From positions 372,001 to 436,000 of the forward strand of contig OZ257149.1 in assembly GCA_965279085.1 (NCBI GenBank): 64,000 nt of DNA, written 5' to 3'. The position numbers and the translations under genes were made by a program. Positions within the stretch are counted from its first letter, which is position 1; each line of letters begins with the position of its first letter. Shown here in pieces: positions 56,815 through 64,000 of the stretch. The notes below the pieces were generated by a model that saw only the letters and a list, made by a program, of their open reading frames with translations, ran no database searches and had not been told where the DNA came from. The DNA is from UBA7672 sp965279085. Lineage in GTDB: Bacteria; Pseudomonadota; Alphaproteobacteria; Caulobacterales; Hyphomonadaceae.

Positions 56815-58202
56815 TGGCCGCTGAGATCCTGGTCGTTGATGATGAAGCGGATATCCGCGAACTTGTGGGAGGCATCCTGCAGGATGAGGGCTTCGCCGTG
56901 CGAACGGCGGGCAATTCGACGGACGCCATCGCGGCCGTCAGGACGCGAGCCCCGCGGCTGGTGGTGCTCGATGTCTGGCTCAAAGGCTCGGAGCTGGATG
57001 GCTTGGGCATCCTCACGATGCTGAAGGAGATGGACCCGTTCCTGCCTGTGGTGGTGATCTCGGGTCACGGCACGGTCGAGACGGCCGTCGAAGCCATTCG
57101 CCGGGGCGCTTACGATTATCTCGAGAAGCCATTCAAGGCCGAGAAACTGATCGTCACCGTGCAGCGAGCCATGGAAAACGCTGCGCTGAAACGCGAAAAC
57201 TCGCACCTGCGCACGCGATCGGCGTCGTCGCACGAGCTGGTGGGCCGCTCCGGCACGCTGGCGCAACTGACGGGCTCTATCGACAAGGTATCGCCGACCA
57301 ACAGCCGCATCATGATCTCGGGCCCGCCGGGTTCGGGCAAGGATCTGGTGGCGCGTCTGATCCACGAGCGCTCGGGCCGGGCTACCGGTCCGTTCGTCGT
57401 GGTCAATGCGGCGGTGATCGATCCGGAACGGGTGGAAAGCGAGCTGTTTGGCGAGGAGTTCGGCGACGGCAAGGCGCCGAAGATCGGCCTTTTCGAGCAG
57501 GCGCACGGCGGCACGCTGCTGCTGGACGAAATCTCCGACATGCCGTTGGCGGCGCAGAGCCGCATCCTGCGCGTGCTGGTGGATCAGCGCTTCAAGCGCC
57601 GCAACGGCCGTGACGATGTGACGGTGGATGTGCGCGTGATTTCTACCACGGCGCGCGACCTCCGTTCCGAGATCGGGGCAGGGCGGTTCCGCGAGGATCT
57701 TTATTACAGGCTCAACGTGGTGCCGGTGGACGTGCCGGCGCTGGATCGCCGACGCGAGGATATCCCGGATCTGGTGGGTTACTTCGTGCAGCGCGTGGCG
57801 GACGCCACAGGGCTCCAACCGCGTCCGTTCAGCGATGACGCGGTGGCGGTTCTTCAGGCCAGCGAATGGCCGGGCAACGTGCGCCAACTGCGAAACGTGG
57901 TGGAACGCCTGCTGATCCTCGCCAATGGCGAGCCGCCGGGGCCGATCACGGCGCAGCACCTCCCGAGCGACGCCAAGGGCGGCGGCGCCTCGGCGGCGGG
58001 TTCCATGCAGATGATCTCCATGTCCCTCCGGGATGCGCGGGAACACTTCGAACGCGAATATCTGGCGATGCAGATCACCCGCTTCGGGGGCAACGTCTCC
58101 CGGACTGCGGCCTTCATCGGGATGGAACGGTCGGCGCTGCACCGGAAACTCAAGGCGCTGGGGGTGGACACCAGCCTGGGCATCAAGGAACCGCAGGGCT
58201 GA
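56814..58202 (+). CDS. ntrX: NtrX response regulator lacking the sigma-54 contact loop
   Basis: The 462-residue partner of NtrY. The receiver has ILVVDDEADIREL and the phospho-aspartate in LVVLDVWLKG. The AAA+ domain has Walker A in GPPGSGKDLVARLIH and GGTLLLDEISDMPL; between them ELFGEEFGDGKAPKIGLFEQ contains no GAFTGA, as reported for Brucella NtrX. The last helix-turn-helix is NVSRTAAFIGMERSALHRKLKAL. It likely controls genes for nitrogen, respiration or cell-cycle processes with housekeeping sigma factor. hfq follows after 186 nt. Confidence 0.95.
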   Translation: MAAEILVVDDEADIRELVGGILQDEGFAVRTAGNSTDAIAAVRTRAPRLVVLDVWLKGSELDGLGILTMLKEMDPFLPVVVISGHGTVETAVEAIRRGAYDYLEKPFKAEKLIVTVQRAMENAALKRENSHLRTRSASSHELVGRSGTLAQLTGSIDKVSPTNSRIMISGPPGSGKDLVARLIHERSGRATGPFVVVNAAVIDPERVESELFGEEFGDGKAPKIGLFEQAHGGTLLLDEISDMPLAAQSRILRVLVDQRFKRRNGRDDVTVDVRVISTTARDLRSEIGAGRFREDLYYRLNVVPVDVPALDRRREDIPDLVGYFVQRVADATGLQPRPFSDDAVAVLQASEWPGNVRQLRNVVERLLILANGEPPGPITAQHLPSDAKGGGASAAGSMQMISMSLRDAREHFEREYLAMQITRFGGNVSRTAAFIGMERSALHRKLKALGVDTSLGIKEPQG

Positions 58203-58388
58203 CGGCTCGCCGGGGTTAACCCGTCACATTCCAGTGGCGCCGGTCAGGCGGGCGCTTTATCCGCCCCCTGGCGCGGCATGAAGCGGCATGTGCCGCACCC
58301 GTAAGCCTGAAGGGCAAGGCATTGCTCATTGCGCACTGGAAGCGTTAAACGTGAGGCAAGGCCCCAGCAAAGAAGGCTCGGAATATCC

Positions 58389-58637
58389 ATGTCGTCTGAC
58401 AAAAAACAGAACCTGCAAGACATTTTCCTCAACGCCGTCCGGAAAGGGAAAACTCCCCTGACCGTGTTCCTTGTGAACGGCGTAAAGCTCCAGGGCATCG
58501 TGACCTGGTTCGACAATTTCTGCGTGCTGCTGAAGGGTGAGGGTCGGCCGCCGCAACTGGTGTACAAGCATGCGATCTCCACGATCGCGCCGAACGCACC
58601 GGTCAACCTTTTCGAGAATGAAGAAGACGAGGACTAG
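58389..58637 (+). CDS. hfq: RNA chaperone Hfq
   Basis: The 82-residue Sm-like protein helps small RNAs pair with mRNAs. Sm1 is QNLQDIFLNAVRKGKTPLTVFLVNGVKLQGIVTWFDNF and Sm2 is QLVYKHAISTIAP. The acid tail ENEEDED is short. The open frame begins further upstream, but ATG 58389 starts the family sequence. Upstream lies a palindrome GGGTTAACCC at 58213-58222. hflX starts directly after the stop. Confidence 0.98.
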   Translation: MSSDKKQNLQDIFLNAVRKGKTPLTVFLVNGVKLQGIVTWFDNFCVLLKGEGRPPQLVYKHAISTIAPNAPVNLFENEEDED

Positions 58638-59951
58638 TTGCCGAGAGACCTGATCGATCGCCGGCCACCTGAAGACGTTGCCGCGGTCGTTCTGCCAGTC
58701 ATCGGCGGCGCCGACGTCGCGCGGTCCAGGCTTGAGGAGAGCCAGGGACTGGCGGAAGCGTTGGGCGTGAAGCTCGCTTTCACCGAACAGCTGAACGTGC
58801 GTGAGCCGCATCCGGCGCGGTTGCTAGGCGCGGGACAGCTGGATGCACTGTCGAAGCGCTTCAAGGAAGACGGCGTCACGCTGTTCATCGTGGATGGCGC
58901 GCTGACGCCAGTCCAGCAGCGCAACCTTGAGACCGAGCTGGGACTGAAGGTTGTGGACCGGACTGGGCTGATCCTCGAGATCTTCGGCCTGCGCGCACGG
59001 ACGGCGGAGGGCCGGTTGCAAGTGGAGATGGCCCGCTCGCTCTACGAGCGGTCGCGGCTGGTGCGGACTTGGACCCACCTTGAACGCCAGCGCGGTGGCT
59101 TCGGCTTCCTCGGCGGGCCCGGTGAATCGCAACTCGAAACCGACAGGCGTTTGCTCGACAAGCGCATCGCTGGCTTCAAGCGCGAGCTTGAGGACGTGCG
59201 CCGGACGCGCCGCCTGCAGCGCGAAGGACGAGCGCGGCGCGGTGCGCCGGTCGCGGCGATCGTGGGCTACACGAACGCCGGCAAATCGACGCTGTTCAAT
59301 AGGCTGACATCATCGGATGTGCTGGCGGCGGACATGCCGTTCGCAACACTGGATCCAACCGCGCGGGAGATCGTGGCGGCGTCGGGCCGGCGTCTCGCGT
59401 TGGTGGATACAGTCGGGTTCATCACCGACTTGCCGACGACGCTGGTGGCGGCGTTCCGCGGAACGCTGGAGGAGGCGATGGAAGCGGACGTGTTGATCCA
59501 CGTGCGAGACATCGCCCATCCGGACACGGAATATCAGGCCAACGACGTTTACACGATCCTGGAGCAGCTGTCCGAGGAGACGGGGCTGGAGCGGCCGCCG
59601 CTGATCGAAGTCTGGAACAAGGCGGATGCGCTGGATGACGCGACGCGGGCGGTGCTCGCCACGCGTGCGGAGACGCACAACCCACCCGCGTTGATGGTCT
59701 CGGCGCTGACAGGGCAGGGGGCGGACGAACTGCTCTTCCAGATCGAAGCTGCGCTGTTCCGCAATCGCAGGCCGCGCGAGGTGATCATCCCTGCGGCTGA
59801 CGGGCGGCTTCATGCCTGGCTGCACAACAACTGCGAAGTCTCATCCGAAATGATGTCCGGCGAGACTGACCTGAAACTGGAAGTCTTCATGACGGACGAA
59901 GACGTGGCGCGGCTGAAAGCCATGTCGCCGGACGTCAGGGTCACCGGTTAG
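58638..59951 (+). CDS. hflX: GTPase HflX
   Basis: The 437-residue ribosome-associated GTPase splits or rescues ribosomes under stress. The N-terminal domain has REPHPARLLGAGQLDAL and VDRTGLILEIFGLRARTAEGRLQVEMA. The G domain shows P-loop GYTNAGKSTLFNRL, switch I near DMPFATLDPTAREI, DTVGFITDLP and NKAD (VWNKADAL). The start is TTG immediately after hfq. Its 3' end lies 7 nt from an antisense tRNA gene. Confidence 0.96.
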   Translation: MPRDLIDRRPPEDVAAVVLPVIGGADVARSRLEESQGLAEALGVKLAFTEQLNVREPHPARLLGAGQLDALSKRFKEDGVTLFIVDGALTPVQQRNLETELGLKVVDRTGLILEIFGLRARTAEGRLQVEMARSLYERSRLVRTWTHLERQRGGFGFLGGPGESQLETDRRLLDKRIAGFKRELEDVRRTRRLQREGRARRGAPVAAIVGYTNAGKSTLFNRLTSSDVLAADMPFATLDPTAREIVAASGRRLALVDTVGFITDLPTTLVAAFRGTLEEAMEADVLIHVRDIAHPDTEYQANDVYTILEQLSEETGLERPPLIEVWNKADALDDATRAVLATRAETHNPPALMVSALTGQGADELLFQIEAALFRNRRPREVIIPAADGRLHAWLHNNCEVSSEMMSGETDLKLEVFMTDEDVARLKAMSPDVRVTG

Positions 59952-59958
59952 GGGATGC

Positions 59959-60033
<75 letters not shown>

Positions 60034-60107
60034 ATTCCGCCGAAGCGGAGGCGTTCGCATAACGGAAACCCCTCCCAATGGGAAGGGGAGGTGTTATGGA
60101 GGCCATC

Positions 60108-60272
60108 ATGTCGCGGAATCCCCCGGAAAACCCTCCAAAAAGGCTTACCGCGGCGCAGCTTCGCGAGCGGCGTCTGGCCGAGGCGCTGAGGGCAAATCTT
60201 AAGCGCCGGAAAGCTGTGGGGCGAACCGGCCAACAGAATACCTCCGGAAAGCCCGAGGGCGGCGAGGAATAG
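60108..60272 (+). CDS. Small basic hypothetical protein upstream of murA
   Basis: The ATG at 60108 has a perfect GGAGG five bases upstream, giving a 54-residue protein: MSRNPPENPPKRLTAAQLRE and then a basic helix RRLAEALRANLKRRKAV and a polar tail. The charge pattern suggests nucleic-acid or ribosome contact; I recognise no family name. Proteins of similar size are found at this place before murA in relatives. A hairpin (CCCCT...AGGGG) is just upstream. Confidence 0.7.
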   Translation: MSRNPPENPPKRLTAAQLRERRLAEALRANLKRRKAVGRTGQQNTSGKPEGGEE

Positions 60273-60321
60273 GCGGAACCGCGCCTTGTCGCCGCCGGAA
60301 TCGGGCTCATAACCATGCCTC

Positions 60322-61593
60322 ATGGATAAGCTCTCGATTCTTGGAAACGGCCCGCTTGAGGGACGCATTCCCATCTCCGGCGCCAAGAACTCGGCGCTGA
60401 AGCTGCAGGCCGCGTCGCTCCTTTGCGAGGAGCCGCTGGTGCTGACGTCGATGCCCAATCTGGCGGACACGCGCTTCATGGCGGACCTGCTGCGCAATCT
60501 CGGCGTCGAGGTGGAGTGGCCGAAGGGCGAGGCGCTGTGCCGGATGCATGCGGCCAACATCACGTCCACGATCGCGCCATACGATCTCGTGCGGAAGATG
60601 CGGGCAACGTTCAACGTGCTCGGTCCGCTGCTTGCGCGCGTGGGACATGCGACGGTGTCGCTGCCGGGCGGATGCGCTATCGGCGCGCGTCCGGTCGACC
60701 TCCATCTCAAGGCGTTCGAGGCGATGGGCGCCGATATCGTCATCGAGGAAGGCTACGTCAAAGCCGCTGCTCTGCGCGGCCTCAAGGGCGCGCACATCAA
60801 CTTCCCGTTCGTCTCAGTGGGCGCCACAGAGCATGCGATGCTGGCGGCCGTGCTGGCGCATGGTGAGACCATTCTCGAGAACGCGGCGGCTGAGCCGGAA
60901 ATCGGCGATCTCGCAAACTGCCTGAACGCCTGCGGTGCGAAGATCACCGGGCACGGCACGTCGACCATCCGCATCCAGGGCGTTGCGAAGCTCACGGGCG
61001 CGCGCCACGATGTGATTTCTGACCGGATCGAGGCTGGCACCTTCGCTATCGCCGCTGCGGCGGCAGGCGGAAACGTCTTCCTCGAAGGCGCACGCGCCGA
61101 AGACCTCGGCGCCTTGATCGATGCGCTCCGTAAGGCCGGCGTTACGGTTGAAGTCGAGCCGAAGGGCATCCGCATCAAGCGCAATGGCGGCGGGCTGGTG
61201 GCAGTAGACGTCGACACACGCCCGCACCCGGGTTTCCCGACTGACCTGCAGGCACAGTTCATGGCGCTGATGTGCATCGCGGAGGGCACCAGCACGATCC
61301 GCGAAAACATCTTCGAGAACCGTTTCATGCATGCCCCGGAGCTGAGCCGTCTCGGCGCCAACATCACCGTGCGCGGCAACGAGGCGATCGTGAAAGGTGT
61401 CTCGAAGCTTAAAGGCGCGCCGGTCATGGCGACAGATCTGCGGGCATCGGTCAGTCTCGTGATCGCGGCGCTGGTCGCCGACGGTGAGACGACGGTGAAC
61501 CGGATTTACCATCTCGATCGCGGCTTCGAACGGCTGGAAGAGAAGCTTGGGCGGTGCGGCGCCAAGATCACCCGATCCGGCGATTCTGCCTGA
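60322..61593 (+). CDS. murA: UDP-N-acetylglucosamine 1-carboxyvinyltransferase
   Basis: MurA adds enolpyruvate to UDP-GlcNAc, the first committed step of peptidoglycan synthesis. The 423-residue enzyme has GRIPISGAKNSALKLQAA at the start, the loop cysteine in LPGGCAIGARPVDLHL (the fosfomycin target), GAEHAMLAA-like ATEHAMLAAVLA, HPGFPTDLQAQFMAL and RASVSLVIAALVADGET. As the cysteine is present, fosfomycin sensitivity at the target is expected. Followed by the DUF2948 gene. Confidence 0.97.
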   Translation: MDKLSILGNGPLEGRIPISGAKNSALKLQAASLLCEEPLVLTSMPNLADTRFMADLLRNLGVEVEWPKGEALCRMHAANITSTIAPYDLVRKMRATFNVLGPLLARVGHATVSLPGGCAIGARPVDLHLKAFEAMGADIVIEEGYVKAAALRGLKGAHINFPFVSVGATEHAMLAAVLAHGETILENAAAEPEIGDLANCLNACGAKITGHGTSTIRIQGVAKLTGARHDVISDRIEAGTFAIAAAAAGGNVFLEGARAEDLGALIDALRKAGVTVEVEPKGIRIKRNGGGLVAVDVDTRPHPGFPTDLQAQFMALMCIAEGTSTIRENIFENRFMHAPELSRLGANITVRGNEAIVKGVSKLKGAPVMATDLRASVSLVIAALVADGETTVNRIYHLDRGFERLEEKLGRCGAKITRSGDSA

Positions 61594-61665
61594 TTTCTGC
61601 GCGCCCGCCTCGGCTGGCGCCATCCGGCAATCTGGCCTAGGGAAGTCCCGTTCCGGAGAGGCCGG

Positions 61666-62127
61666 ATGGAAGCGGAAAAGCTTATGGCGTCGAGCGGTCT
61701 GAAACTCCTGGCTGAAGATGCCGAGGGTCTTGGGATTATTGCGTCCGCCGTGCAGGATTCGCTGGTGAAGCCGCAGGACATCAAGTTCGACACCCGCTCG
61801 CGGACGTTCGGGCTGGAGATCAACCGGTTCCAATGGGAACGCGCCGGCAAGCGCATGCCGTTCTTTCGCTCCCGCGCTGTGCTGGCCTTCGCAGGCGTGC
61901 AAAGTGTGCGGAGCAGGGCGGTGTCGAAAGACATCGACGCGGTGCATTCGCTCATCGACGTGCGCTTCGAGGCTGCACCGGAACCGCCGGCCGGCGTCGT
62001 GACGTTAGTGTTGGCGGGAGAGACGCAGATCCAGCTCACGCTGGAATGCCTGGACGTGACGCTGGCGGACATCGGACCTGCCTGGCCGACGCGTCGCAAG
62101 CCGGATCACGAGAAGAAGCCGCGATGA
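61666..62127 (+). CDS. DUF2948 protein
   Basis: The 153-residue protein has LKLLAEDAEGLGIIASAVQDSLVKPQDIKFD, FGLEINRFQWER, RSRAVLAFAGVQSVRSRAV and IQLTLECLDVTLADIGPAWPT, which define DUF2948. Its function is unknown; it keeps the place between murA and hisD in alphaproteobacteria. GGAGAGG is 4 nt before the ATG, so 61666 is preferred over ATG 61684. It overlaps hisD by four bases. Confidence 0.92.
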   Translation: MEAEKLMASSGLKLLAEDAEGLGIIASAVQDSLVKPQDIKFDTRSRTFGLEINRFQWERAGKRMPFFRSRAVLAFAGVQSVRSRAVSKDIDAVHSLIDVRFEAAPEPPAGVVTLVLAGETQIQLTLECLDVTLADIGPAWPTRRKPDHEKKPR

Positions 62128-63422
62128 GCATCCGGCGGTTCGACGCGACACAGCCGGGCTTCGTTGAAGAGTTCGGCAAATTCCTCGCCCTGCGTCGCGC
62201 GCAGGGAACCGAGGACGTCCATGCAAGAACGGCGGCCATCGTTCGCGATGTGCGCGAGCGGGGTGGTCCGGCTGTTGCGGAATACTCCTCGCGCTTCGAT
62301 GGTGTGACGCTTGATGCGGACGCAATGACGGCGAAAGGCATCGACCTGTTCGAGACGGCGGAACGCTGCAAGCCGGATGTGCGCGAGGCTCTGGATTTCG
62401 CGGCAGCGCGGATCGAGGCATACCACGCGCAGCAGAAGCCACAGGATCACATGTTCACCGATCCGGCGGGGCTCGAACTCGGCTGGCGCTGGACTGCAGT
62501 GGATGCGGTCGGCCTGTATGTACCAGGCGGACGTGCGAGCTATCCCAGCTCCGTGTTGATGAACGCCGTGCCCGCCAAGGCTGCGGGCGTGAAGCGGATC
62601 GCGATGGTATCGCCTGTGCCCGGCGGGGATATGAGCCCGGCGGTTGCGTACGCCGCCGTGCGTGCCGGCGTGACGGAGTTCTATCCGATCGGTGGCGCAC
62701 AGGCCGTAGCGGCGTTGGCTTACGGGGCAGGGAAGCTGAAGCCGGTCGACAAGATCGTGGGACCCGGCAACGCGTATGTCGCGGCGGCCAAGCGCATCGT
62801 GTTCGGCGATGTGGGAATCGACACGATCGCCGGTCCATCCGAGATCACGGTGGTGGCGGACAACAAAAACAACCCCACGTGGATTGCGGCCGACCTGCTG
62901 AGCCAGGCCGAGCACGATCCGCTGGCGCAATCGATTCTCATCACGGATGACGCCGCTTGGGCTTCGCTGGTCGAAGCTGCGGTCGCGCAGCAGATGACAC
63001 AGCTGGCGACCGGCAAGACGGTCGAACAGGCGTGGAAGGACTACGGAGCCGTTGTGATCGCACCGCTGCACACCGCCGCCAAGATCGTGAACCAGATCGC
63101 GCCTGAACATGTCGAGCTTGCTGTCGCCGATCCGGACTCAATCGCAAAAGACGTTCGGCACTCAGGCGCGATCTTCCTCGGACGCTGGGCGCCGGAAGCA
63201 CTCGGCGACTATGTCACCGGCTCGAACCACGTCCTGCCCACTTCTGGCGCCGCGCGCTTCGCATCCGGTCTGTCGGTTCTCGACTTCATGAAGCGTACGT
63301 CGATCCAGCGCATCAGCGAGGAAGGTTTCCGCCATCTTGCTCAGGCCGCCGAGACGCTGGCGGCGGCGGAGGGACTGCCGGCGCACGGTCTGTCCATTTC
63401 CATCCGCAGGAGCGGCGGATGA
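62124..63422 (+). CDS. hisD: Histidinol dehydrogenase
   Basis: HisD oxidises L-histidinol to histidine in two NAD-dependent steps with zinc. The 432-residue protein has VGLYVPGGRASYPSSVLMNAVPAKAAG, GGAQAVAALAYG, VGPGNAYVAAAKRIVFGDVGIDTIAGPSEITV, ADLLSQAEHDPLAQ with the zinc residues, the catalytic glutamate and histidine in IAPEHVELAV, and PTSGAARFASGLSVLDFMKR. It is placed between DUF2948 and UPF0262 with four-base overlaps on both sides, far from other his genes. Confidence 0.97.
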   Translation: MSIRRFDATQPGFVEEFGKFLALRRAQGTEDVHARTAAIVRDVRERGGPAVAEYSSRFDGVTLDADAMTAKGIDLFETAERCKPDVREALDFAAARIEAYHAQQKPQDHMFTDPAGLELGWRWTAVDAVGLYVPGGRASYPSSVLMNAVPAKAAGVKRIAMVSPVPGGDMSPAVAYAAVRAGVTEFYPIGGAQAVAALAYGAGKLKPVDKIVGPGNAYVAAAKRIVFGDVGIDTIAGPSEITVVADNKNNPTWIAADLLSQAEHDPLAQSILITDDAAWASLVEAAVAQQMTQLATGKTVEQAWKDYGAVVIAPLHTAAKIVNQIAPEHVELAVADPDSIAKDVRHSGAIFLGRWAPEALGDYVTGSNHVLPTSGAARFASGLSVLDFMKRTSIQRISEEGFRHLAQAAETLAAAEGLPAHGLSISIRRSGG

Positions 63423-63892
63423 CGGAAAAATCCCGCATCGTCTCGATCGAGATCGACGAGAAGAGCCTCGCCCCCGCTGGGCCCGATGCGGAGCACGAGC
63501 GCAAGGTCGCGATCTTCGACCTGATCGAAGGCAACAGCTTCAAGGTGATCGGCCACGATGGCGGGCCATACAACGTCGTCCTCTCGCTCGCCGACAATCG
63601 TCTGGTGTTCGATATTGCCGAGCAGGATGGATCGCCGGTGCGGAAACTGCTCCTCTCGCTCACGGCTCTGCGGCGGGTTATCAAGGACTACTTTCTGATC
63701 TGCGACAGCTATTATGACGCGATCCGCAACTCGACGCCTTCGCAGATCGAGGCGATCGACATGGGCCGGAGGGGTCTCCACAACGAAGGATCGCAGGTGC
63801 TGACCGAAAGGCTAGCTGACAAGGCTGAGGTCGATTTCGACACCGCCCGCCGCCTGTTCACTCTGGTCTGCGCGCTGCACGCCAGGGGCTGA
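63419..63892 (+). CDS. UPF0262 family protein
   Basis: The 157-residue protein has VSIEIDEKSL, HERKVAIFDLIEGNSFKV, PYNVVLSLADNRLVFDI, LSLTALRRVIKDYFLICDSYYDAIRN and HNEGSQVLTERLADK...DFDTARRLFTLVCALH, all of UPF0262. Function unknown; found only in alphaproteobacteria at this place. In many relatives a low-molecular-weight phosphatase gene lies between it and infA; here infA follows after 89 nt. Confidence 0.95.
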   Translation: MTEKSRIVSIEIDEKSLAPAGPDAEHERKVAIFDLIEGNSFKVIGHDGGPYNVVLSLADNRLVFDIAEQDGSPVRKLLLSLTALRRVIKDYFLICDSYYDAIRNSTPSQIEAIDMGRRGLHNEGSQVLTERLADKAEVDFDTARRLFTLVCALHARG

Positions 63893-63981
63893 AAACACGA
63901 AAATCCATGGGAATCGACGAATCCCCGGGAAAGCGTGTATAGGGGCGCCTGCAAGACGATCCGCCACCCAAAGGGAGCTTC

Positions 63982-64000
63982 ATGGCGAAGGAAGAACTTA
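63982..64000 (+). CDS. infA: Translation initiation factor IF-1, first six codons
   Basis: The window ends in this gene. The visible start is MAKEEL with AGGGAG eight bases upstream. The start sequence and the position after UPF0262 identify infA. The upstream 89 nt must contain its promoter. Confidence 0.85.

Noticed and set aside
58283..58296. GCGGCATGTGCCGC palindrome between ntrX and hfq as terminator
   Set aside because: There is no T-run after it and the loop is only two bases; it may be chance in GC-rich DNA.

Overview
The window is a contiguous GC-rich piece of an alphaproteobacterial chromosome. The gene orders accC-accB-aroQ, rne-amidase-mrcA-prfB, gyrA-coaD-two cyclophilins, ftsB-pdhAB...pdhC-lpd-lipA-ratA-cinA-ispDF-dusB-ntrBCYX-hfq-hflX and murA-DUF2948-hisD-UPF0262-infA are all alphaproteobacterial. 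A lipoyl domain on the pyruvate dehydrogenase E1-beta subunit, an NDUFA12-type complex I subunit and a fused IspDF enzyme fit the same group. Loss of the sigma-54 contact loop in both NtrC and NtrX, and the overall order, lean towards Caulobacterales/Hyphomonadaceae-like bacteria, but the species cannot be named from the sequence alone. I see no transposase, phage gene, CRISPR array, rRNA or plasmid replication gene.

Layout. 1-1.2 kb: the 3' end of a ParA-type ATPase and a small partner with a ribbon-helix-helix-like segment. 1.2-6.6 kb (minus strand): a secreted pentapeptide protein preceded by a 21-residue micro-ORF, a DUF6351-like hydrolase, and a large protein carrying the tail of a B12-dependent ribonucleotide reductase without its catalytic barrel. 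6.8-12.2 kb: NDUFA12, MlaD and DUF2155 facing Aat, biotin carboxylase, BCCP and AroQ, then ThiS-ThiG. 12.2-17.4 kb (minus): DsbA-like lipoprotein, M48 protease with TPRs, RNase E with a long leader. 17.4-23.3 kb: lipoprotein, cell-wall amidase, PBP1A, and prfB with an intact programmed +1 frameshift site. 23.4-30.5 kb: TonB-dependent receptor, a clear terminator, gyrA, coaD and two cyclophilins. 30.5-35.6 kb: DUF3089 protein, DUF502 protein, RecG, cupin-like protein.

35.7-59.9 kb is one long metabolic and regulatory neighbourhood. Septum protein FtsB and the pyruvate dehydrogenase genes (E1-alpha, E1-beta, E2, E3) are followed by lipoate synthase, which makes the cofactor for E1-beta and E2. 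A ratA-like gene, CinA, IspDF (which consumes pyruvate-derived glyceraldehyde-3-phosphate products), DusB, the two nitrogen two-component systems NtrBC and NtrYX, Hfq and HflX come next. Lineage-specific genes interrupt it: an antisense acyltransferase between pdhB and pdhC, an antisense acyl-CoA synthetase, two tandem paralogous lipoproteins and a secreted protein made of three 80-residue repeats. 59.9-64 kb: tRNA-Thr(GGT), a small basic protein, murA, DUF2948, hisD, UPF0262 and the first codons of infA.

The most unusual items are the ParA/RHH pair, the barrel-less NrdJ-tail protein, the three-repeat secreted protein with one cysteine pair per repeat, a 29-bp tandem array of inverted repeats between lpd and the acyl-CoA synthetase, and a 24-nt palindromic element found three times, twice in frame inside pdhC. 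All calls come from reading the sequence; no database search was run.
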